Below are positions 49,040 to 61,200 of a stretch of 64,000 nucleotides of DNA, piece after piece. The notes below the pieces were generated by a model that was not told the origin of the DNA, did not search any database, and saw only the letters and a program-made list of their open reading frames with translations. Origin of the DNA: Antedon mediterranea. Its lineage: Eukaryota > Echinodermata > Crinoidea > Comatulida > Antedonidae. Numbering within the stretch: the first letter of the stretch is position 1; each line of letters opens with the position of its first letter. Both the position numbers and the translations under genes were made by a program. The stretch covers positions 2,359,001 to 2,423,000 of the forward strand of contig NC_092673.1 of assembly GCF_964355755.1 (NCBI RefSeq), in the 5' to 3' direction.

Positions 49040-49206
49040 AGCCTAAAGTCTACACTATCAAACTTTATGTGACAAAATAATGTGATGTGCCCATATATGG
49101 ACATGACGATGTCATATCACTACCATATGTGGGCATATCACTACCCTATATGGGCACATCACACTTTTTTTGTCAAACTAGTTTGATAGTGTAGACAGAG
49201 CTTCAG
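49040..49206. mobile_element. MITE family A copy
   Basis: Left AAGTCTACACTATCAAAC, two internal units, right GTTTGATAGTGTAGACAGAG then CTT. Confidence 0.88.
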
Positions 49207-49357
49207 ATTACCTTTCACAACTTTATAACTGATTCTTGGGGTAAAATAGGCCTTCCAAGCCCATTTGCAATACAGACTTCATTTATATATTTGTCACCGA
49301 TTGGCTATTTAACAGACAGAAGGCAAATCGCTAACCAAGATCGAGATACATTTTTTT

Positions 49358-49470
49358 AGTGGTGTAACAGCTATGATCACTCACTGGCTAAACCCAGCAA
49401 CTTCCCAGCGTTAGAGGACCCCTTAGGAGCACTAAACTCTGCATTGCATCACTGTGAACAGGATGAATAG
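49358..49470. repeat. Repeat shared with 300-495
   Basis: GTGTAACAGCTATGA and CACTCACTGGCTAAACCCAG match the left-edge repeat. Confidence 0.5.
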
Positions 49471-49499
49471 GCTACCAATGGTTGTCTCCGATCAGGATT

Positions 49500-52206
49500 C
49501 CAGTGATTCAGGCCATTTACCACAGAGTCATATGATTTTACAAGATTTCAAATTAATATAACATATTTACAAATAAAGTGAATCCATTATCAACATTTTT
49601 TCCATTAGACGATACACAATCTCAAGTTTTACAACCTTAGTACTTGAATGGTGAGTAAAATTTCATTTATTTTATTGTTACACTTTAAAAAGGTCAACCC
49701 ACAGTAAGTAGTACTAGAGGATGATGTGTATTGCTTAACATGGCTTATGATATTAGTTGATTAAGCCTTTATGTCATCACAAGTTTGGATGTAACATGGT
49801 ATAATTTACTCAATACTCAAAAGACTAAGATCCTTATATAAATCAAAAATTCTTTGTGAAAACAAACTGAACAATGCGTGGTAAATTATTTCAAACCGGA
49901 TGCTTGGAAAATCAGATTTCTCACTAAAAGTCACTATCCTCATCATCATCATATATATATAAATAAATTTGTTGAAAGTTAGAAAAAATGGTCCATCTTC
50001 AAAGTGCATTTTGGAGTAATAAAAATATAATGGACATTTCTAAAACTAGTAGAATGTGTATTGCTTCATTTTCATCATTTCATTTTAAGCAAAACATTGC
50101 CTTGACAATCAACTAATATTAATAAGAAAATTGTTTTGGATGTTACGTTTATTGTAAATACATAACAGGAAATTAAAACGAAATAAGTCCAATGAAGAAA
50201 TTCTAAAAAGCAACTAATTATGTAACATAAATCAAAGTTTAAATAACAAAAGACCGATTGTCTTACATCCTGTTTTTTAAATAAAAACTTAGCTTTTACA
50301 GAGTCGCATTGTTTATTCAAACTAGGTTTTAATTGTCTGATGTACAGTATTTCATAAATAAGACAGTCAAATTTGTTTTTGCATTTCCTAAGTATACTAA
50401 AACCTGAATTGGGTTAACAGTCGCATTATGATTTTTGAAATGCTGTCCTATTAAACATCATTATGTTCAACAACATGTTGGTAGAGGTGTCGGCATGTAT
50501 ATCCAACAAATGTTATTTTCTATTGTCTGTAAAAAAAAATTCTGTAAATGAATAGTGAATTAGTTCCCTTGTTGTTGTTGTAACGATGAGTAAATAAATG
50601 TGAATTGAATTGAATTGTTCAGACCCTAGTACAAGCAGCCCATCTCTTCAACACCGATTGTTACAATAAAATAAAATATGTACTGAAGTACCTGTAACTA
50701 TTGTTATTAATTATATTTATATTATTTATTTCTTGCACATCCCACAGCCAGGATTTTCATCAAACAATTTTCATTGCAAATAGGAGGAAACTTATTCCTG
50801 ATAAAATATCATATGGTAAATAACATTAATTTAATTCAATTCAAAATTCTTTAATCATCCCAGATGGGGAAATTCAAATAAAAAGGTCTGGATTAAAATG
50901 ATCAAGATTCAAAGTTAAGGGTCTGATGGCCACTGGCAAAACCGAATTTCTAATTTTTAATATTATTACGATAGTTATTATTATTATGACGATAGTTATT
51001 CATATTATTATGAAAGTTATTAATATTATTACCATGTATAAATAAATATAGCACAAGATTTAGATAGCATGTCTCAAATTTGTTTAATTAAAATCTTCAA
51101 CTGTATGTATATTTGGATCATAAAAGTAATGATTAGATTAGCCTATCCATGCTAATGACCTATCTTACTGTAAACACCATTCTATTATCAAAGGTGAATA
51201 ACCTTTGGTAATGTTGATTAAATACAATAAACGTCCCTGCTAAATGACTAATTAACACAAGCACAGTACGTTACCATTTCTAGGAAAAGATTACATGGCC
51301 TTTGCTGCCTTAGTTTCAATTGTAAAAAAAAATGACATTTTGAAACTTTATCATCCACATAGTATAAATTTCATTTTAGCAGCAAACATAAGAATCAACT
51401 CTGTTGACCTTAGTACTGTCAAATCTACAAACGTTTTGACTTTTTAAAAAGAGCTTTTTTACCTGGAGGTTTGGGAGACTGTAATGTACAGCTCCAAGCT
51501 TGTTCAGTAGCACACTCCCTCCACCACCCTCCCCGCTCTTATTTGTTGGTGAAGTGCCTTTCTATATTTTGAAAAGGGCACCTTACACCAGCAGTGAAAG
51601 CGATGGTAAATGAACCTAAAGATGGAAGAATTAAACACTCTATGGCCTTATTAAAGTAGCTGTTGAAATAAAGAAGCTCTCACTTAAGTAAGAGCTTACC
51701 ATCACCTTCCCTTTTGTTGTTTTCCACCTACCGTAAGCTAATGCTGCATCCATGCAGTCACTATATAGTTCCAAATACAACAATAATCAATAACCAATTT
51801 AGGCTCCTCGCATCTCGATTAGTAGACAACATAAAGAACGCAAATCACTGCACAGGCAAACATGCTAATGAGTAAGAAATGTTGCTGTTATGAGCTTACT
51901 CCTGCACTTATTGGTGGTTAAACAAATCCAAATAATATTGGTACTGGCACAGGATTTTATAAATGTATATTGATTTTGTGAATGCTACTGTGATGATCGC
52001 TTTGTATGTATGTCTAATGTGAAACCCCGTGTGAAACGTACATTAATAGATTATTAGAGTATTACAGTACTACATATATAACTATGATATTGATTGTGTT
52101 CTATTACGATTAAACAAGACATAGATATCATAAATAATTCATCTCAGAAACCCTAATCTACTGTTCTTTTCATAAATTTATAAACATTATGTATTAATCT
52201 TTTCAG
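49500..52206. other. Intergenic, nothing recognised
   Basis: AT-rich with short ATT-rich simple sequence near 50940-51040. Small open frames (for example 50320-50075 minus) show no family features. Confidence 0.4.
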
Positions 52207-52250
52207 GTTTCCAATTGTTTTCAACGATAACAATTAATTATCACCTTACC

Positions 52251-55200
52251 ATGTACATTGTGGGTGTTGTTCTACTGAGCATTCTCCTGGGAGTGGAATG
52301 TGGGCCAATTACAAATTCAACTTGCCCGACTTTTGAACATGGTAAGTTAATTAATAATTTGATATACTTACATAACATTATTATAAATGTTTAACCATAC
52401 TGCAAGAACAGTTAACTGCCTATTGCTTGCGCCAAGATTGTAATTGATGATATGCCGAATAAATATTATTATTATTATTATAGAATTTGATCTTTAGTTA
52501 CATAATACTAACCTATCATGACTGAATGATATTACAGTATTATTCATCATAGCCAAAAGCGTGTAAATTTAATCTTAATGCATAGATATCCAATTCCATA
52601 ACAAGCCATGCTTTTTATGCGAGTTAAATGTAATCATTTTGTGTACATTAACGAGCCTAGTACTGTTACATTAGCAGCAAAAAGTAAGTAATTTGAGAAT
52701 ATGAAGCGCACTAGGTCTTAAGGAAGGGTATTATTAAATTATCGACGATTTCGGTATCGATTGATGAACATTTGGTTTAATACCATCTCACACATTGTAC
52801 AAAGAAACTATAGTTTGATTAAACTTTACAAGAAATCATAACCCTATGATATTTATTAATAATTTGGGTGGGCATAATCTGAATCAAAATGCTTCAAAGG
52901 TGACAACAAAAATGAATGCTTGATCATGATTATTGTAATTCTTATGATTTTAATGATTACGTATTGTTGTTATTGAAACAGTCGGGCATCAGTCTTTACA
53001 AATCAGCGTAAACATTATTGACATTATCGAAATTAGTTACATTATAAGAAGAGAGGTGTAATGGAAATTAATTTTTGACCCGATAGCGATCGGTGCCATA
53101 TTGTCTGTTTCTTCTTAATGCGTCTTGTCTGATAGGATTCAATACCCTTTTCACAGATGCAAAAAGTAACTTGTTACCAGGTTTGCATAGTGCGAATACA
53201 ATTTTGTGGAAAATCTCACAGATGAGAGGTCTGTTTTTGTCTTGAGATGTTCCGAGTTCTTACTGCGCACGCATGTATTACCCTGGTATTTAAACTGACC
53301 AATCATAGTAATCAAATAGCCAGCAATTATGCTTTTTTTTTTCTGGGATTTCTCAGGGTTCCTATATGTGTGTATGAAAGCGTGTAATAAATCGATTATA
53401 AAATCTGGTTACAAGTTGTGACAATTTATGCAGATGTGAAAAGGGTATAAATGAACGTTTTCATGTGTATAAATGTAGTACATATTTTAGGAACAGGGGA
53501 TTGATCATCGGGTGAATATAGTGTGAACAGGTAGCTGCTTTGGGTTCTTAAGCTGGGATCACACCAAGCCCAGGTGACCTGATAGCGATATGTACCATAT
53601 TGTCTGTTTCTTCTTAATGCATCTTATCTGATGGGATTCTAAATTAATGGTTTCACATGTTATTAAATATAGTAAATATTGTAGGAATCGGCGATTGATC
53701 GTCGGGTGAATATAGTGCGGACAGGTAGCTGCATTGGGTTCTTAAGGTGTGTTCACACCAAGCCCAGTTAGCTGTACAGATTCAATGTGTTTAAAGCTAT
53801 CATGGCTGTCCTCTATAACCTATTTGTTATGACCTTTTGAATGTAGCTCAAACAATATAATAAAATTAAAACAGATCATTGTGTTCTTTTGTTTACGAAT
53901 TTACTTTAATTTGAATAATTGAGTATGAGAGATAAGTTGATCAAAAATGAGCTGGGTTTCATAATTTATTAATATTATATTGACTTGTAATGTAATGTAT
54001 AAAGAAACAAAGAGATTAGCACCTACTTATGCATGTAATATCAGAAAGTGATATTAAAATATATCTACTAGCCTAAAAATACTACTAGTAATTTGTGCAT
54101 TATATTATACAGTCAACACTCCCAATACCAGACTCTCTGAAAACCAGAAACTCTCCCAATACCAGACTCCCTGAAAACCAGAAACTCTCCTATTATTGGT
54201 CTCTCTAAAAACCAGGTAACTCTCCCAAACCAGACTTTTCTGGAGGTCCAAAAGGTACCAAATTCATTTTTACCATTAAAAACACATTCTGAATACCAGA
54301 CTTTCCGGAAAACAAGACATATTTGGCCAGCCCAAAGGTGTCCGGTATTGGAATAGTTGACTGTATTTAATAATCTAGAATCTTTGACACAAAAAAATGT
54401 ACTCTACTATGTTATACCACAATAATTTGTCCTAATACTATAGTGTATATGATCCCTTGTGGCCTATGTTTTTGTTAACTTCTCTGATCCACCCATGTAA
54501 TCGCCCACAACTTGACCGAATATGGACGTGTCATAATATATACTGTGATAATCATAATTTAAGTCATTTATTTGCATATAAACAACTAACTTTTACTATC
54601 CAAATCAAAACAAATTTGATAAAGTATTCATTAATTCTTAACATTTTTTCCTAAATCTGACATTATTAATCTGTATTATTAAATTCAATCTTTTTAACGA
54701 TGAAAATTTACATAAATCTTGAATTAATCAGCAGCATCCCTTTTAATCAAATGTCTTTTAGTTCATATTTTAATTTACATAATCTAGGGATTATAGATCC
54801 AAACTTTTCATTATTAACATTGATCTATAAATCAAAAGTAATCAATCTATAAGGATTGAGGTTTATGTGCGACTTTACTCAAGTGAGGTTTAAGGTCAAT
54901 TTACACGGACGAGCGGTAATGTAGAATCTATGTTATTCGTTACAACCATTTACACACAACGCCGATCAGATGGGTGGTTTAGATACAGATTGTGAGACAA
55001 GCTACGCACTTATCCGTTTACTGTTACCACGCCTCTGTGTAAATTGGTCTTTGCGCACAATGAAGAAAGATGGTGATTATGAGGGAAAGGGAGGGGGTTT
55101 GGGTCTGGTGGAAATGGGTTGGTAGAGAAGAAATCCATATTTACAAAACACATATTTTTTCTAATCTCAATTTTCTCTTTACCATTAACAATATATTTTA

Positions 55201-58200
55201 CATTAAGGAAACACGCACGTTTTGCAATTTTTTAAGTAGTTTATATCAGCTGCTGCATTTACTGATTATTTTCGAGAGCTTTTCCAACTTTCGTAAGTCC
55301 TTGATTGACACCAAAGTGTTTAAAAGGTGATGTCGTGAATAATTTTGTCGAACGTCCGACAGCAGAATAAAATTGAGATAAACTCGAGTTTGATGAAAAA
55401 AATGTTTCGTTGTTACGCATAATAATATATTCTGAAAGTTAAAATAAGAATCAAATTTATTAGGTGAACGTAATAGGCCTGAGCTCTACAGAATAAACTG
55501 TTCCATCATTAACTCAACAGAAAAGAGTAGTAGATAAACTCGTATTAAGCATACACATTCAAGAGCTGGCAACGTGTCCTCTGAGTGTCCCAAAAAAAAA
55601 AATACATACAAATTAGTACAAAATAATTTAAATATGTTTTTCTTTTGGTTACATCTCAAACTAAATCTACAAGCACGAATGTGCGATACTTGGGGTACAG
55701 CAAAAGAAGCTGTAATGACGTCATAAGACCGGATGTAACGTCACATACACATCAATAACCTCGCTACCAAATACGGCTATATGGTACCATCTTCGAGACG
55801 TGATATGGCTGCAACCGGTTTGAAATTTAAAAAATCCGGTTCTATAGCTTTGAGGACATGTCCCTGTAGTATATTCATGCCAAATCCCAGCTCAATGCTA
55901 CAATGAATAAGGGAGGAGTAGTACTTTATAAATCCCATTTTTTTACTCAATAATGTCCAGATGGAGGAGGAGAAAATGAGTAAGTCCTAGACTCGGGTAC
56001 ACCCCGAGTAAAAACATTAGTCATTCTTACTTTCATACTTAGTCATTGTCAAAGAAATAATGCCGCTATGAAATACCAATAAAGGTAAACCACCGAACTC
56101 TAACTACATATTTCTAAATCTTTGTTTATCGTCATTTTTTATTTTTAGTACGTCTAATGAAAGCAGTCGAGTTTAATTAAAGAAGCTTCGGTGATTATTT
56201 GAGATAGACTTTTAAATGTAGCAAATAATTAAGTTTTAACACATTATTTTTTAAAGTTGTTAAACTTCATGATTACAATTGTGTACTTTATCTTAAAAAT
56301 TTAAGCAAAGTTGACAATGTTTTGTACATATTGTATGTAGGATGTCTACAATAGATAACTACTATACAAGATTATATCGCAAGTATACACTGGCTTTAAA
56401 GGATCAAAGGACAACACTGTAGAAAAGTGGCTGGATATTAATTAAGATACAAAAACTTAAAATTAAATGTGACATTCGTCATTTTGAGAGAAAAAACTTA
56501 TTTTGTGATTTAATGTTAGGTTCAATGTATCTGCCAAGCAAGTTCAACTATAACAAACTTTTTTTTCTTTTTTATTTTACACTTTTTTTTCTTTACTTTT
56601 ACAGAGCATTGAGACTTTTAGCATGTACTACACAATACTAGTATTTTAATCCAAAGTTAATGTTATTCATTAAATTATTCATGTTTTAAAAAACACAAAA
56701 GGTTTTGAATATTGTAGGGTTACAGTATTATTCACTACCACTAACAGTATGCCGACTTCTTTGTTTAATCTATTTTCTGGGTGTGTGTATGAATTTACCA
56801 TTCATAGTTTTTATTTTTCGTTGTGTGTATGCATTTAATATTTCTAGTTTGATGAACAATAGATAAACCCTTATGAATAAATTACAGTCTAAAACTATTT
56901 ATTCACTTAAGTACAACTAGTAAATACAATAAGATATGAATATTCATTCTTAATATATGAATATTCATTAAACAAGATAGTAACATTAATTCATTTTCAT
57001 TGCCTGTAAATTAACATATAAATGTGGTGGTAAATATTAGTATTAATTTACACGGACGAGCGGTAACGATAATAAAAATATAGAATCTATGTTAATATTC
57101 CTTATGACCATTTACACAAAACCCACAGTGGATGGGTTTTTTTTTTTGCTCAGGAGATTCTACATGATTTTCTGCTTACTGTTACCGCTCGTTGTGTAAA
57201 TTGGCCTTAAGTCAATCCTAACATCATGAATAATATTTACTATATTGTGTATCATAGGCTGATCTACATAACATTTTCAAAAATAGAACGCAAAAGGTAG
57301 AACATTAGGTTTAAGTTCAGCACCTTATTTTACAGTTGTTAGGCCTGTAATATTGCGCCCACTCAATAGGTAAACTTCTGACAATTCTTCAGTCTTCCAC
57401 TCGACTCATTCACTACAGTACTATGATGGCTTTATTTATTATTAATTTTTTTCATTAATTATCAAGAAAAAACAATCTATACTCTATTCCACCTTCACTT
57501 CTACCTGTCTTTCATATCATTGATAATATTATAGCCCAGGCATGTTTTCCCAAGACATACGCCCATGAACACTTAACTGAAATTAATTTGTTCACAGTAT
57601 TGTAAGCAATATCAACCCCTGTGACTATATACCTAAATAATTTATGAAGTGAATGCTGTTAAAGTAATCTGTTTCTATAATAATGATAAATTTAATTTGT
57701 AAAATTAATTTTATGAAAATTATATACAATATGGTACTTTTGCATATAATGGAGATTTCTTTTTTATATTTTTATAACTGTATTGTTATAACAAAGGAAA
57801 TAAATATCGCACACTTTGTTATATATTTGTGATTTTAAATCAATAAATTACTTAAAAAAAACTTTTACTACAGCAGTAGAAGTAAAAAGCACCCTATTTT
57901 CATAATTTGCTTTTTATTTCTGAAGTTTTCAGCAAATTTAAAACAATAAAAAGTACAGTACATAGGCCTACACGTGGGCCTCCTTCGCGAGTTCTGTGAT
58001 GGAAAAACAATTGGCGGAGAGAAAAACATTCAATACACTTGACTGCACAAGACGTCATAAGACGGGGATATAACAGCTTTTGCTTTCACAGGTTGCCCGT
58101 CTCGCACTGCAGGGAATATTTCCTAGTAATATTACTCAGTGTTGAGCTTGATGCCGGCACCGCTCCCTGAAACAGAAAACCTTACCGGCATAGTAATAGA

Positions 58201-61200
58201 ATATATTCCTGGCACAACAAAGTTTTATTAAATGTCTCATCTTTGGATTTGATGATAAGCTATACTTCTGTATATACGTTAATACATCTGTCCAATGATG
58301 TTGGATCATTTTACTGATTGAAAGCAGATTCATAAACTGAACATTAAAGCCCCATTCCCTACGTTTTTTAGATCTAATTTAAGATCACAAACTATATTTA
58401 ATGTAAAAATAATACTATATGGTCCTATTGCGATAACTTTTTTCGTCTTTAAACGGTTAAAAATGTGAAAAATAAATCGATTTTAATAATTATAGCGGCC
58501 CGCTATAAATCCCAAAATGCATTGCGCGCGGATTGATATTGTTGTTTTTCACCTGTAATTCGCCCACTTTTCGATCGATCGTGAAGCCAAAACAAATGGA
58601 AGACTCCTAACTTTTCAGCGAAAATACCGGGTTTTCCCCAATTTGTATCAACGGAGTCTGGCAAAAATAGAAAGACAATTAATGCAGCAACTATACAACG
58701 TCAGGCTAGGTATATAGCTAGCGTACGATGTTCGTACGTTACCGATGTTTACCAGCTAGGCCTACAAAACTAAGCCTAGCTAGGCTAGGCCTGAGACCGT
58801 CCACAAGAGGTCGATCGCCGCGAGCTACTTAGGTAGTGCATTGTTTCTCACTTTTTATCATAATTTACCATAAAACGTACATTTAAGACAAGGAATGACA
58901 TGGTTTAATGTTTTTAAAGTGATATATATGTATTATTTTCCAAAAAACGTCCAAAATTGCAGGGAAGGGGTCTTTAACATTATAATGTGCTTCAATTTAT
59001 TATTAGCTAAGGCAACATTAATGTTTCAATGTCCACTTACTGTTTTTGTATTTTACCTTTTTAGAAAGACTCAATGTGTTTGTTGGTGACGATATTATGA
59101 TTGAATGTCCTGTGCCAGGTAACGCATCATCGCACACTTGGTATAAAGACGGCAGTCAACTTATATATGACACGCAACTGTACATAAAGCAAGCGAGCAC
59201 TGAGGATAAAGGACTGTACACGTGCTATGGAATGTATGAGTCAATACAATGTTCTGCAAATTTCTCTGTTGATACTCACGGTAAGAAGTCGTTAAAGAGA
59301 CTTTATTCAGCATGACACAATTTTTTTTTTTTTTACCATATTTAATGAGGGTGATCCATCCAGCAATCGCTGATCATTAGGGACCCTCAGAGGTTCACAA
59401 ACATATACACAAGATGCTCTACATAAACAAAGTCTTATTACATGTCTTTGGGAGTGGAGTTGTAATTTTGTCCTTAGAAAAAATCCTGACATGTGACGGG
59501 ACTTGAACAGGACCCTTGGAGTGGTAGCCAAGCATCATAACCACCAAGCCATAACTCCACAATGCCATGAAGGTCACATTTGTTTTTGTATTGGTGTCTA
59601 CCAACTAGTTGTGCATTGGAAAGCCTTGATGAAGGAAAAGACAGTGTTATTAAAATGATGTTGTCATTTGAACATGTTACATTTTACAATATTAAATAAC
59701 GATAATAAAGTAATCATAAATAATATTTAGTATACATAATGTTTAACAATTACTCAATGAGTAACTTTCTGCAATTGTTTTGATTTTATTGTTATGTGAA
59801 ATGTTTGGCCTTCCAAAAAAAATTGCAATTTTTTTGTTTGACCTTTTGTTGATCGAACATATACGGGCCTCGCGTCCTTGGACAGTAAATTCCCCCGAAT
59901 GGGATACGTCTTCAAAAGGTTAAAAGAAGAATTATTTTGATTTTCAGATTGCTTGATTAGCAGCTCTGACAGCCCAAAGCCAAAGGAAGGAGAAGTTGCA
60001 GTAAAGAAATCTATAGATACTGGTGCTGATTATGAGTTGGATTGCTCCTTGTCCAATCCAGAAGCTCCAAATGTGACTGTGAGATGGACAAAAAATAGTC
60101 GGCCACTTCAAAATGAGGTAAATTTATTAGCCGATTCTCGGTCGGTACTGTGACTGTGACATTTGTTTGGTTTGCTTGCAATTTAATTTAAGCCCTCATC
60201 CCCTCCAACAACCCACTCCTCCAACCCCCTCCCCCTGACTCTAAGTCCAGAGTTAGGTATGAGCAGGAAAAGTAGTGAAAGTACACTTAATTTAACTCTT
60301 CCATGGTGTGAATATGGTAATAAAAATGTTTATATTTTAACTTGACAGAACTCTTCAGTTTTCATATATACGATTAGAAATGCCGGTCTGTCTGAAGTAG
60401 GCATGTATTATTGCTATGTAGAGAACTGTGCTGGCTCTATTTATCGAAGTTTTGATATCAAATTATGTGAGTACATCATACATATGGTACACCATTTTTA
60501 TGTAGGATGCAGTGCTAAAAAGTGGAAAACGTTTGAGCACAGGGTAAATCTAAAGCTTGGTTCCCACTAGCAACGCAACGTAACAAAATGCTCATCCAAT
60601 CATTGTGTTTGCCCCCGCCTGCGTGAAATCAAACCTACGAAGTTTGCAGCACTGTTGCGTGGTCGCTTCCCACTTGTGATTACGCAATACAGCACTTTGC
60701 GTCGATACGTCGCTGCGTTGTGTTCTAGTGGGAACCACGCTTTAGTAATCGCATTAACACACGTTGAAACACCGGTTCTCGTTAGATCACTGAAGTTAAG
60801 CAAAGTTGGACCCGGTTAAAGCTTGGATGGGAGACCATATGGCAATACTGGGTGCTGTATATAGCTGGGGGTCCCATTAGGCATTTGAAATCAGCACTGC
60901 TGACTCTTATGGCAGCCCCTGCATCTAGTATCTGCCTCAGACGTATTGGCTTATGCCTCTCCTGGTTAAGGTGGGCACTGGACAAGAGAAACCCTTGGTC
61001 AATGTTGGGAACAGCCAAAGGTGCTTTAAACAGTCCTGGCTTAGTACATCATTCAGATGAATGTAAAACTAATTGACATTATCGTTTACAATAGAAGTCG
61101 GCCATATAACACACACAGGAAAGAATGTAATTATTTTAAAGAAAGTGAAATGTTGAATAAAAATTATTATTATTATTGTTTATTTTTAAAAGATGTGGTA

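Noticed and set aside
60755-60860. Functional 5S rRNA gene
   Set aside because: Several substitutions, poor 5' end, and fusion to a SINE body and ATT tail.
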